64,000 nt of DNA from Pyxicephalus adspersus (taxonomy: Eukaryota; Chordata; Amphibia; Anura; Pyxicephalidae), in NCBI RefSeq assembly GCF_032062135.1, contig NC_092860.1:68977820-69041819 (forward strand). The letters run 5' to 3'. A program made the translations under genes and the position numbers. Below the pieces are notes generated by a model. The model did no database searches. It was not told the DNA's origin and saw only the letters and a list, made by a program, of their open reading frames with translations. This document shows, one piece after another, positions 34,560 to 45,491 of this stretch; positions within the stretch are counted from its first letter, which is position 1, and the number at the start of each line of letters is the position of its first letter.

Positions 34560-35470
34560 TCTAATTTCTCTTGATGGCTGCTAAGATGTTTCTTTATCAT
34601 GATTAGAGACCATCTGTGATTAATTAAATTTATTGGCCATGATTTAGAAAGGTACATAACTTTTTATAGAAGGCCTCATAGTTGACAGTGCATACCAGGA
34701 AATGACTGCACAGTTCTGTGGAAGTTGAAAAAAAAACTGCACTGAAGGTTTTCCTAGAGCACAGTGGTTTCCATAATTCTCAAATAGAAAAAATTTGGCA
34801 CAACCAGAACCCTTCTTAGAGCTTGTCACCTGGCTAAACTGAGCAATCAAGAGAGAAAGGTCTTAGAGAGGTGACAGAACCCGATGATAACTTTTGTAGA
34901 GATGTGAACTAATTTCCGGAAGGATAACTATACCTGCAGCACTACACTGACCTGATGAAACCAAGATTAAACTGTTTGGCAATGTATGTCTGGAGGAAAC
35001 CAGACACCGAACATCACTTGCCCAATACTATCCCAAGAGTAAAGCATGGTGGTGGCTGTGGGTTTGTTTTTTAGCAGCAAGGTCTGGGAGACTGGTCAGG
35101 CTTGAGGGAAATGGAAAAACACTACAAAGATTTCGTCACTGAAAACCTGTTCCAGTCCTTAGGACCTCAGACTGGGCTGAAGGTTCACTCTCCTACATGA
35201 CAATGACCCAAAGCACATCAAAGACATCACGGGAGTGGCTTAGGGTCAACTCTGTAAATGTCCTAGAGTAGCCCAGCCAGTACTCTGACTTGAACCTTAT
35301 CAAACATCTCTGGAGAGATTTGAAAATCTGTCTATTGATGTCTATCAAATCTGTCTAAAATCTGTCTATTGATGGTCACAATCCAGCCTGACTGAGCTTG
35401 AAAGGATTCGCAAAGAAGAATGGCAGAAAATCACCAATTCTGGTGGGGAATATGTGTGGAATCACACCCA
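34560..35470 (+). mobile_element. Tc1/mariner transposase pseudogene
   Basis: The + strand shows Tc1 transposase blocks in order but in shifting frames: QIEKIWHNQNP (about 34785), DETKIKLFGNVCLEE (about 34955), the KHGGGG-type motif as SKAWWW (about 35045), NDPKH-like words near 35205 and the SPDLNPIEHLW region near 35285, followed by a duplicated TCTATTGATG stretch. Long decayed. Confidence 0.75.
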
Positions 35471-36653
35471 AAAAGACGCAGATGTAACACTGGCCTGCAA
35501 AATTGACAAAACAAATTGTAAAATGTAGTATTTCAAGTAAATTAGTGTAAGGTTTTCACACAAAATGCTAGGAAAAAATCTAGAAGAAAATGCTCTGATC
35601 ACTAGTAAGAATTGATTGTCTGCATTTACAATATTTATTTCTTTCAAATGATGTAAATAGTCTGTTCAGAACAAACATCCAAATAATCCCGTAAATTTGT
35701 AAAAATAGAATTCAGATTTTTTGAAAGTGTGGTAGAAAAGTGTTTCTACCCATGCAAAATGTTGTTTTTGCAGTCCTTCAAAACTTTTCTTGAAAGTTTT
35801 CTCCTTTTTATTTTTTATTTTTTTCTCATTGTATCCTCAGCAATGGTAAGCACTTATGTTAACAATCCTGATGGAACTGCTCACCGTGCTCCTTGCTTAC
35901 TGAATACTCCCTCTTTCAGCTTTTGCCTTTGAAAATGCTGTTAACGTGTTTTTCTGATTTTTGAAACTTTCTCCTTCTCTTGATAGAGCCTTTACAAACT
36001 GCTCCATGATCCCATGTTTGATGTGGGGTTAAGGCAGAAATACCTTCTTTGGGTTCATGAGATGTGCCCAGTGATGGCTTTGTCTTGAATGTCCCACACA
36101 CATAGGAAACAGGGATATTTGGTGTATCCTCCTTGCTGTCTCAAAAGCATGCATAGGGCTTTTAAATCTCTGTGTATAGTACACCCATGGTCTATGTATT
36201 TTAACATTGACAGAACCAAGCTAAAGTTTTTGTACCCTTTTAAGTGTACTTAATGACCAGTGGGAATAGAGACAAACTTTTTGTCATTGTGAAGAATTAC
36301 ACTATCATTAGGCTTTGTTTTAAGGAGTCAATGAACAATCTTTATTCCTTCCTTACAAATTGATCACCCCGGGTTCATTCATCTAGTGCACCAGTTCACC
36401 ATCTTGAGAAAAATATGGAACAAAAATCTTCCACTCTGTTCCTCTACCATAAAAATTATGAACCTGGTGTCAAAAATGTTTTTTCTTTCAGCCTTGAGCC
36501 TAACCACTCAGCAGACTCCTAAGAAAGATTTCAATCCCTGACAAGATCAGTTAGTTCAGGCTGTGTGAAAAGTTAAGGCTTGTTGGTATCAGCATTTAAC
36601 TCTTCACCAGAATAGCTGTCTTTGTGATTAGTGTCATCACGAATCAAGACATC
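35471..36653. other. Intron 2 sequence, no named feature
   Basis: AT-rich sequence with chance open frames of 60-70 codons and no recognised domain, paired ends or shared repeat. Confidence 0.4.
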
Positions 36654-37347
36654 CTCTAAGGCAGTGGTCCCTAACTGCCGGGCCACTGACTACTACTGAT
36701 CCATGAGTCATTTGCTCCTGGGCCGCACAGCATCTAAAGAAATCGGGCGAACCTCCCCTAGCAGCAGCCTGGACACCAACAGCCAGGCTATTTCATCAGA
36801 AGGGGCAATCCCCTGCACAGGCACCACTTTTTAGTGGCTTCTTCAGATGTCTGTGCTGCTGCAAGGGGCTTTGTCTCTCTCCTGCTGCAATAATACCTTG
36901 ACAGCATGTACTCCCCCCTCCTTCTCAATTAACTTTTTCAACTAAAAGGGACATAAAAACTTTGCAAATAGACTGGAGGGGGCCCTGAAAAAGTATTTTT
37001 TTTTATTATCAGAGTCTAAAAAACTTTATTTAAAAATTACGCTTGTCTCGGTCATGTTACGTGATGTACAACAATTAAGCCCACAAGCCAGCAAAAATGA
37101 GTAACAAACAAACATCTTTAGAGAGCTTCTTTGGAAAGGGCAAAATGCCCAATGAGGAGACAGGAAAAGAAGAGCCTACGACTTCTATGAAAAAGAAAGC
37201 TGCATTTAAAAGACAATATCAGGAGTCCTACTTAAAATATGGGTTTATCACTACAGGTGATTTTCACACACCATGCCTGCTCTGCATAATATATGATGAC
37301 AGGCTAGCAAATGAGGCTATGAAGCTTTCAAAACTGCTTTGGCACAT

Positions 37348-38870
37348 TGAGGTGTATTGCCAGGTGTTGGCGACTGACAACACTGTATCTGGTTTATCTG
37401 CACCAGATACCTATCCCGTGATCTGTGTTACATGCATTTGCAGAGAGAGACAGCAAAAGCTAAGCTAACAAGAAAATTTATTGCAGCACACATCACATAT
37501 ATTACACACAATGTTCCCATATGATTATTATGCAGAATAAAACCACTATGAAAAATACATAAGAGCAATATTCACTGTTGCTGTTTCACACAATGCCCCT
37601 ATGGGCCCTCTTCCTGTATTATACAAGATACAAGATAATCATCAACCATACAAATAAGGTGACATGAATCAATACAATATCTTACAGTTGCAGTTTCACT
37701 CCATGCCCCTTTGGGCCAACACCTTGTATTTAATTCAACAATACCATAACCAGATACAGACTAACCATCAAACATACAAATAGGACACAAGTAACATACA
37801 CATCTACATCACCAGGTGCATCATCCAGTAACACTTGGGTCTGATAGAGACCGCTTTATCAGTCGGGATAACCAGAGGGATCATCGGAGCAGGATTCCTG
37901 GTCAAGCTGTCTGTTACCAAGTGTGGTCTAATTTGACCTCCATTTACCCTCTCCCTTTTATGCAGACAAAATTGCATGCGGGGAGAAACTACTCTGGACG
38001 GCTCCTGACAAATGGTCAGATTGTTATCAGCCAATATCCAGGGGAATGATTAGACACTTTGTGCCCCCTGAGGTTCTTTTGCAGCTATCCAATATAACTG
38101 CGCCACAATCTTGTCACCTGTCTTATCAAGGGCGTCAGCCTTTATTAAACACATCAAACATTTAATATTAATCTTTAGAATTACTAATATCTATTTTATA
38201 CATGTAAAATTGGCTAAAGCTGCGTACACACTTGCAATTTTTGTCGTTGGAAAGGATCTTTCACGATCCTTTCCAACGACAAGGGGCTGCAAGATGCATG
38301 AACGATGCTGTACATACAGCACCGTTCATGCTCTATGGAGAGGGGAGGGGGAGAGCGACGGAGCGGCACCCTGCTGCGTGCTCTCCCCCTTCCCTTTCAT
38401 TACGATCGGCTGTCGTCCATCGTCCGTGGATCCGGCAGGTCGGTCGTCCGGACGATGGACGACACCGACTGTACACACGGCAGATTTTCGCCCGATAATT
38501 GGCCGATGCCGATTATCGGGCGATAAAAATCTGCCGTGTGTACGTAGCTTTAGTGTACATGTTGTAGCTATAGACATGTGACCTTTTAAACCACCCTTTA
38601 AATCACACATCTCTACCCTGTAGCACCTCACCCCTCCCTTCTGACTCTTCCTTGGTATTTCTGACAGAACCCAACTGTCGGTGACAACCTTGCTAGATGA
38701 AGTCACCATAAGAATGAGATTAACAAGTTTTACTTAGCTTGCAACAAGCTTGCATCAGCCTGCTGTAACATTTTGTATTACATTTTAGGATTGTTTGAAA
38801 TGTCCATTAATCACTCTTTATACACACAATCACTCATGGTCCAGCCATGTCACATTTGTATTACATGAGG
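37348..38870. mobile_element. Solo LTR inserted in the hAT transposase, TGAGG duplication
   Basis: The insert 37353-38865 begins TGTATTGCC and ends GTATTACA (TG...CA). TGAGG flanks both sides (37348-37352 and 38866-38870). It has no coding content. It contains AATAAA (about 37538) and two diverged tandem units of about 110 bp, each with the phrase CATGCCCCT...TGGGCC (about 37593 and 37703). It carries a 340-bp MITE. The simplest reading is a solo LTR of about 1.17 kb plus the MITE. The LTR class is unknown. Confidence 0.65.
38214..38553. mobile_element. GTACACA-ended MITE, copy 2
   Basis: Begins CTAAAGCTGCGTACACAC and ends GTGTGTACGTAGCTTTAG, an 18-base inverted pair with one mismatch. The inner sequence is rich in short palindromes (CCTTTCCAACGAC, CCGATTATCGGGCGA). 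Same family as 19056-19372. It is the innermost layer of the hAT > LTR > MITE stack. Confidence 0.85.
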
Positions 38871-40540
38871 TCAAGCAACCTGGATTAAAAGACAAACCAT
38901 TGGAGTTTTTTGAAAGAAGAAAACGTGAACAACAAGGACAGAACCAACTACTGATGGCTACTACATCAATAAATGCGAGTGCGCTGAGAGCATCATACCT
39001 AGTGGCTAACCGCATTGCTAAGACCAAGAAACCTTTTACTATCGGTGAGAAATTGATCCTGCCTGCCACTAAGGACATTTGTTCAAACTTCTAGGAGAGG
39101 CTGCAGGTAAACAGATTCCTCTTCTGGCTATACACTGCCGCTAGGCAAATTGAGGATATAACAGAGGACATGGAGACGCAGTTGCTGAAGAGGATTAACA
39201 AGTCACTGGTACGCAATTCAGGTAGATGTGTCTACTGATATTGACAACATGGCAAAACTACTTGTTTTTGTGCAATATATATATTTATATATATCAGGAG
39301 GATGTGCATGAGGACATGTTATGTGCACTGTTGCTGCCAAGCAACATTACAGGAGCAGAACTATTCAAATTTTGAACGATTACTAATCAGGAAAACTGAT
39401 TTCTGGTTTAATTGTTTGAGTTAGGGAGGTTAAACCTGAATGTGAGTCTACACTGTCATTCACAGGAAAATACTTGCTAGCTGAAAAATGCAACCTGAAC
39501 TTAACAGCGTATTGAACAGTGTTATTAAGGTTATTACCTACTTCAAAGGAAATGCCCCAAACTCCTGTCTGAGCAGTTTTGTGAGGAGATGGACGCACAA
39601 CACAAATGCCTTCTTTTACACACAGACGTAAGATAGCAATCCAAAGGGAAATCATTGGCCAAAGTTTTTGCGTTACGGGAGCTGATGCAGAGATTTCTTC
39701 CAGAAAAAAAGCCACAGCTAGGAGCACATTTCAGTGACGCAGAACGGATCACAAAACCCGCTTGTGCAACATTATCAATATGCTTAATGAACTCAATTTG
39801 TCACTTCAGGCAAAAATGACAACTGTCTTCAAGTTGGCAGGTAAAGCGGCTGCATTTATAGTCAAACTAGAATTGTGGAGAGGCCGAACAGAAGGATATT
39901 TGACATGATTCAAACATTAGCAGGTGCTTTGGAAGAAACTGAGCCTGATTTAAAATTCTCTAAGCTTGTGCACAATAACTGGTCTCTGCTTTTAAAAGAG
40001 TTTGAGTGGTACATCCCAACCTGAACTTCCAAAGAATGGATCCACGGCCCATTTGTGAACAAAGGGGAACTGCTACTGCAATTGCTGGAGATTGCAAATG
40101 ACAGTGACCTTAAAAGTATGTTTTAGACAACAACTCTGGATTAAGTCCATGGCACAAAAAAAGTTTGCGGACCATTGCTCTAAGGAATTTGATGGTGTTG
40201 GCACAGGAATACCAGGGCCACGAGGAACAACAAGCATAGCAGTTGGGGAATTTGAATGCAAAATTAGTGTTTTTTAAAAAAAAGACGTCATCAGTGGGAT
40301 TTCAAGGCTCTCTGTAGACCATAGGCAGCCCATTTTTTACAAAATTGTGTAAAATTCTGTTTTCTCCTTGTGATTGTGGGGTACAGAGTGTGGGTTAATG
40401 AGAAACAAGGAAAGAAAAAAAACTGATTTAAATTTTTTTAGCATTACGCTGCTTCAACACCCACATGTATACACATACACACACTCACACACATATACAT
40501 ATATACACACATACATATAATCTCCTTTTTTTTATCCTAG

Positions 40541-40634
40541 GCATCCTGTTGGCAGTTTTTTGGTCACTGTTAAACAAGAGAAAACTGAAGTGCCCAGAAC
40601 AAGTAGTGAGAAAAACTCAGTGGTTGAAGAAGAG
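40541..40634 (+). CDS. hmg20b: hmg20b exon 3
   Basis: Acceptor TTTTATCCTAG at 40540; donor AGAG|GTAAAG at 40634. The first base completes the codon opened by exon 2. The exon codes HPVGSFLVTVKQEKTEV, then RTSSEKNSVVEEE, ending in phase 0. VKQE fits the sumoylation consensus and corresponds to the known acceptor lysine in the same N-terminal motif of human HMG20B (Lys31 there, Lys23 here). Sumoylation of BRAF35 is reported to support repression of neuronal genes through LSD1-CoREST. The acidic VEEE end leads straight into the basic stretch of exon 4. A MITE begins only 38 bases after the donor. Confidence 0.93.
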
Positions 40635-40672
40635 GTAAAGTATAACAGCTTTTGTTGGATCGTAGAAACATT

Positions 40673-40879
40673 GGGCCTGATTTATCAAAAACTCTCAAGG
40701 ACTGGAGACAATAGACTATCATGGGAGAACCTGGTGATTCTGCAAACCTGGAATGGATCTGGTCCAGGATTTAAAATGTTTACCAACAAATAGTAAATTA
40801 TTTTTAGAAAATAATTCCAGCTTAATCACCCAGGTTTACCTGTGATCGTCATCCGTCTTGAAGAGCTTTAATAAGTCTA
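40673..40879. mobile_element. GGGCCTGATTTATCAAA MITE, copy 1
   Basis: Begins GGGCCTGATTTATCAAAA. It has an internally palindromic plan: CAAACCTGGAATGGATCTGG on the left, and the inverse ideas (AGCTTAATCACCCAGGTTTACC, GAGCTTTAATAAGTC) on the right. Matches 45800-47684 and 11752-11800. The right end is eroded. Confidence 0.65.
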
Positions 40880-41764
40880 TTGGCACCTTTCTCCACTTCT
40901 GATAGGATTGATACCCATTGCTTTAGGGTATGAGTGAGTATGCAAATTCTGCAGTGTTTCTCTTAACATTTTACCCCCTGTTGTTTCCCTTCTGGTTAGG
41001 TACATAACCAGAATGAACAAAACTATTTTGTGAATATGTTTTTCTGTATATAGACTGTGAAGAGCTGTAGAATCTGCTACTTAGTAGGAAAAAAACAGAA
41101 GTAAAATTATCCTATTCTTCAAGTCAAATGTACTTATTCAATTTATCAAAATAAGTTTTTTAATGCCCAAGCAGGTAAAAAAAAAAAACAAAAAACAAAA
41201 AAAACTTACAGAACATGAAACCATTTATTTAGTGCCATTTACCTATTTCCCACTATATTGTTCCCCAGTGCCTGTTCAATGAGATACTTTCCTCTTTTAT
41301 GTTTAAAGGGCTTCTGAATTTTTTGGGGATTTTATCTCCTGCAAAGATAAAATACATTTCAACGGGGGAATTCTAATTTTTTTTTTTTTTTTTTTTGCAC
41401 AATGATACAACAATACAGAATATAAAAAATATAGTTCAGTTCAAACTGACCTATTGCACATCACAATACATACCTTGTGTACATGCACCTTCAGAGGCTT
41501 TCTTATAACGTCCCAAAAAAAAAAAAAAAAAAAATGTTTAAATTGTAGGAATGTGGAAGGTATTTTCTGATTAAAGATTTCAACAGGTATCTAATAATTT
41601 TGACAAAAAACTTATGAGTGGCGTTCAGGATTCATGTGTATTAGGAGGATTTTGCATACATACGAGGAGGTGCTGAGAAGGTCCTGGCTTTGACCAAAAT
41701 AAAAGGGAGCCAGAGTTATGAAATAACACATTTATTCAACATATTCCCCCTTGGGACTTTTTGC
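40880..41764. other. Intron 3 sequence, homopolymer-rich
   Basis: No exon or protein. Contains A- and T-runs (41178-41210, 41378-41396, 41515-41534) that may be tails of decayed retroposons. Confidence 0.4.
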
Positions 41765-42025
41765 ACAAAGAGAAAAATTTACCGATCTCACGCATTCGCA
41801 GTGAGATCTGCCAAATTTTCTTTTTCATCCTACTTTACCCAAACTTGCGCCTGGGTCGGGTGATGTAGGATGAAGAACCCGGAAGAGAAGACGAAGATGG
41901 CGGCGCCCGGAGGATGGCGCGGACCAGATGCCGGACACCCCAGGAGTGATCGGATTGCCCTGCTGGATTGAAGGTAAGTGTGTTTTTCTTTTGTTTTTTG
42001 TGTTTAGAGTCAAGTTCCTCTTTAA
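41765..42025 (+). repeat. TTAA-ended short GC-rich dispersed repeat, copy 4
   Basis: Shares ordered words with 13850-14177: GCAGTGAGAT, TTGCGCCTGGGTC, GATGTAGGATGAAGAACC, GAAGATGG and GGATTGCCCTGC. It ends AGTCAAGTTCCTCTTTAA at TTAA (42022-42025). Confidence 0.6.
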
Positions 42026-42054
42026 TGTCTTGTAGAAATTTTCCATTGGCAAGG

Positions 42055-43085
42055 TATCTTACCGTATTAGAAAAGAGCCAAATCCCTGTATGGTGCAAAA
42101 GAAATTCCGGACACAAAGCTGGATTTTTGAGGTATTTACAACAATGGAACCTTCTGAATTTTGGAATTTTCTAAAAACACAGATTCATACAAAACATATT
42201 GTAAAATCAGGTTTAAGAGAGGCCCCTAGGGCTACTTGACAAAATTTTACTACCACCAGAAACATTTTACATTTTTCTAACAAGCCTAGAAACGGGTAAG
42301 TAGGAATCACTGAATGCATTTCAAACTCGTCTGCTTCCTCAGGAGTGTTGCATCGAAAAGTTAGGTAGTATGATGATATTGGTGGTGTACATCTAAAAAA
42401 GAATATTCTATATATATATTGTCAGAAAACACATATAAAATGGCCAAAAGAGAAACAAACATACAAATTGCAATTACACATAATGATATTAGTAGCTAAC
42501 ATCACTCTGGGCCGAGGGAAGAACAAATCCATTTATGCACCCAAAAGGGTATTTGAAATAAGTAATAAGCAATCGGCCATCCTTGTATAGCCTGCACATA
42601 TATACCAAGTTCAGGTTGCTCGTAAATCACAAAGACAATTCATTGTATGTTTGTAAAGAAATTTCATAAACCCATTTTTAAGGATCTTTTTTCCAAAAAG
42701 GAGTAAAAAATTTACAACATCAAAAACTTGAATACAAAAATCAAAATACATAAAAGGTGATATAGAGTACTTCAACAGAAAAGCCAAACTTACTTTTTGT
42801 GATAGCAGTTAAATAGATGATTGGGATGTGTTAAATGTTGTCTGGAGGATGGCTGGAAACATTTCTGGTTGTAGTAGTATTTTGTCCTGTGGCCCTAGAA
42901 GCCCCTTTTTAAACCTGATTTTACAATATGTTTTGTTTGTGGTTATAATTTCAATAATTTGAAAATTACAAAAAAATCTGTTTTTACAGAACTCAATTGT
43001 TATAAGTACCTGAAAAATCCTGCTTCGTGTCTTTTGGAATTTCTTTTGTTCCATACAGGGATTTGGCTCTTTTCTAATATGTGTA
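42055..43085. repeat. Long inverted repeat (fold-back) of about 1 kb
   Basis: The left arm (about 42062-42275) starts TTAGAAAAGAGCCAAATCCC. The right arm (about 42825-43080) ends in its complement, GGGATTTGGCTCTTTTCTAA. Inside the arms the pairs AAACATATTGTAAAATCAGG / CCTGATTTTACAATATGTTT and CCAGAAACATTT / AAACATTTCTGG keep the order. The arms are diverged. Between them is about 550 bp of AT-rich sequence without an ORF. This could be a fold-back DNA transposon or an inverted duplication. Confidence 0.7.
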
Positions 43086-43469
43086 TTCTGGCATGTGGTA
43101 CCTATGAATTGATGAAAGGGGTTTATTCATATTTTTATTAAGGTATCCTAACTTGGCGATCAACCTCTGTTCAGCTGGTATAGACTTTGTCATGCAAGTA
43201 TCTTGTTTCTGGAGTAATGGTCCTACAGCTGTGGTTTTTAAAAGCACAGATCCAACGTTCGCCGATAATTTTTATAGTTCTCTGGGGATGTCAAGCACAG
43301 TTCACATAGAAGATTCTCATGGGAAATGGTGTCTCGGTCCATCAACCAATCTTAACACTACATTCTGCGTTTCTTCACAACTTGTCCTTTCACATCTCGT
43401 TCATCTTGTTCTTCGTTTAGTACATACACCATAGCAATATCTGCTTTATTTTTACGTAAGATCACATGG

Positions 43470-43741
43470 AAAGGCATATTGCAAGAAGAAGTTAATGAAC
43501 AGTGTTTAGGACAATCATTTGTTTAGAAAATAACACACGATTGTCCGTGAGCACGTTCTTTTTGTCTCACTCGGAGCCCTCATTTTCTTAACGTCACGCA
43601 TCTAGTGTCTGTACATTATCAGTCAGTTATTTTTGATAGTATTGTTAAAGCATGTACCGAATTGTGCACTATACAATCGTTCAAAGCAATCATTAATCAT
43701 TTGTTTTACAACTTTTATTTCACTTGTGTACATAGCTTTAG
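43470..43741. repeat. Possible diverged GTACACA-family MITE
   Basis: The right edge, CTTGTGTACATAGCTTTAG, matches the end of the MITE at 38553. The interior has ACAATCGTTC-type words. The left edge is not clear. Confidence 0.4.
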
Positions 43742-44355
43742 ATCTGTGTAAATATTATTAGGTCTGTCACCTTTTAGTCCATACCAGCAGCCTCACCCCA
43801 CTCCTGTATCTAGTAACCAGTGCGCAACCCAGAAATTTTTTAAAGCTGGGTGGCAAGCAATCATAGGTGGGTGGTGGCCCCTGGATTGTGACCCAGCTCA
43901 TCAGTAACCACTCAAAAACAACCAGGTGGGTACTAAAAGGTGCCAGGTTGTGCGTCCAGCAAATATGAGCCTCACCTTTCAAGGATAGTTGATTGAAATG
44001 TGCATTCCCACTACAATGATTTTGTCTTTTTTTTTTTCTGTCCCTGGCCTTATATCTCGATCTGGCAATACAGTCCTCTATTTTCCAAAAAATTAGCATG
44101 GTAATCGTTTTATTTATCGTTTGACTTACGCGGATCTTATGAAATTATAGCCAGATCTCGCCCAATAATTAAAAAAAGACTCTTCTCTTTCATGTCCTAC
44201 CATGTACCAAGTTATAAACTAGGTAATTCCTAGAAAGAGGGTTTCCAGAAAAACTGATTTTGTATTTATTTTCTGCATTAGTAACTCTTTTAGAAGGATA
44301 TTATTGTTTGAGCATTCTAACTGTTTATTATCTCTTTCTTTTTTAAAAAATATAG

Positions 44356-44559
44356 CCTGTTAAGAAGAGGGGATGGCCAAAAGGAAAGAAACGAAAAAAA
44401 GTTCTCCCCAATGGACCAAAAGCTCCAGTGACAGGATATGTGCGCTTTTTAAATGAGCGCAGAGAACAAATTCGGTCACAACATCCTGATCTTCCATTTC
44501 CAGAAATCACAAAAATGCTGGGAGCTGAATGGAGTACTTTGCCAGGGCAGGAAAAAAAG
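44356..44559 (+). CDS. hmg20b: hmg20b exon 4 (basic region and most of the HMG box)
   Basis: Acceptor AAAATATAG at 44355; 204 bases, phase 0 to phase 0, coding residues 44-111. It starts [15 protein letters not shown], a lysine/arginine cluster that looks like a nuclear localisation signal. The HMG box follows: [20 protein letters not shown], then [18 protein letters not shown]. The text is almost identical to known HMG20B rather than its paralogue HMG20A (VLPNG instead of the LRDSN-type linker). The HMG box of BRAF35 binds four-way-junction-like DNA without sequence preference. The donor is AAAAAAAG|GTCTTT, a weak GT site; reading on instead would add 18 residues and stop. Confidence 0.95.
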
Positions 44560-45370
44560 GTCTTTAAGCAGATCATAAATGTCTTCTTTGTCTGTAATAA
44601 AACATGTATTTCTTGAAAAAGCTTGTTTCTTGTGCTTTGAAAAGTTTAGGAACTGCAGCCACAGTTTTTTTTTTAACATTGACATCGCTGTAATGAGCTA
44701 GAGTAAATGTGTTAAATAACTTTACCTTACATAGGAAAAGATTAGTAGTAAGACATTTTCATGTTTAAAAAGTGTTTTTAGTGCCATTCAGAACACTTTT
44801 TTGATATTTTCACTACAAATAAAACAAGCATATTGGATGCTCCTATTCCACATAGATTCCAATAAACTAAACAGCCTATATCCAGCCATGACACTGTGAC
44901 TTGGGTGTTTCTGTGGATTATCCAGTAGTGCATAGCCTATTTTATAGGCTGGTGGGCAACCATTTTTTAGGTTACCTGGAGAGATATATCGACAGGTTTA
45001 AATAAAAGTATTTAAATGCATTTACAGCTCCATGTACTCTAGGAAAAGGTACTGGCAGCATGCAGAAAACACTTTTGACAAAAAAAAAAAAGTGTAATCT
45101 TGCTTCAATTCTCATTTAAAGAGACAATTAGCACCCTACTCGAACACCAGGGAGGTTAATAATGGCCAAGTCTACCAATTGTTTTCCCATTCTTCCCCCT
45201 GCTGTTCTACAATCAAAGTTTACAGCATAGCAGTGCAAAGTGGCAGCAATTAAAATTTTGTCAGATACTTTTACTCCTTTTTTTTCTCTCTTTCAACTGG
45301 GAGTGACTCTCTTTAAGACTGCAAATTGATGGGTATTTTAATTGTTAATAATTAAAATGACTTGTTTCAG
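44560..45370. other. hmg20b intron 4 (811 bp)
   Basis: The shortest intron seen here and the only one without a recognisable transposon. It ends with TTGTTTCAG. Confidence 0.8.
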
Positions 45371-45491
45371 AGGTACCTGGATGATGCTGAGAGGGACAAG
45401 CAGCAGTACATAAAGGACTTAAGAGAATACCAACAGTCTGAAGCTTACAAGGTGTGTTCAGAAAAGATCCAGGAAAAGAAGATAGATAAAG
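45371..45491 (+). CDS. hmg20b: hmg20b exon 5 (end of HMG box)
   Basis: Acceptor TTGTTTCAG at 45370; donor AAAG|GTAAAT at 45491; 121 bases. It codes [20 protein letters not shown], then [20 protein letters not shown], which completes helix 3 of the HMG box and its basic C-terminal extension. It joins exon 4 in phase 0 and leaves one base for exon 6. This matches the HMG20B family residue by residue with conservative changes. A chance extension of the frame past the donor is intron sequence. Confidence 0.95.

Larger units (their letters stand above)
37097..40110 (+). pseudogene. hAT transposase (BED zinc finger; SCAND3/ZBED-like), disrupted
   Basis: Starts MSNKQTSLESFFGK at 37097. A BED-type zinc finger follows (tyrosine-rich YLKYGF, CLLC, then the expected second pair with a missing histidine after LLWHIE). 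The frame is cut by the inserted LTR and resumes in the same frame at 38870 as VKQPGLKDKPLEFFERRKRE, followed by ASYLVANRIAKTKKPFTIGE and LILPATKDIC, typical of this hAT group. Beyond 39090 it is broken by stops. Similarity can be followed to about 40110. Vertebrate host genes have been domesticated from this family, but the stops here argue against that. Confidence 0.8.
36654..40185 (+). mobile_element. hAT transposon with 8-bp target duplication, carrying a solo LTR
   Basis: The element runs 36662-40177. It begins CAGTGGTCCCTAACT and ends TTGCGGACCATTG, with the perfect 8-bp duplication CTCTAAGG at 36654-36661 and 40178-40185. It encodes a BED-finger hAT transposase interrupted by a 1.5 kb insertion (37353-38865). 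Without the insertion it would be about 2.0 kb. The C-terminal dimerisation domain appears missing: transposase similarity ends near 40110, just before the terminal repeat. Confidence 0.9.

Noticed and set aside
37097..37468. BED-finger protein as a domesticated hAT gene
   Set aside because: The frame is cut by an LTR insertion, later parts have stops, and the transposon ends and target duplication are still intact. It is a dead transposon.
40443..40525. CRISPR-like or regulatory array from the CA/CATA repeats before exon 3
   Set aside because: Simple dinucleotide microsatellite in a vertebrate intron, with no repeat-spacer structure.
44560..44616. Extension of hmg20b exon 4 to the TGA at 44614
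   Set aside because: The extra residues do not match the family, while splicing at 44559 joins exon 5 exactly in phase and restores the HMG box.
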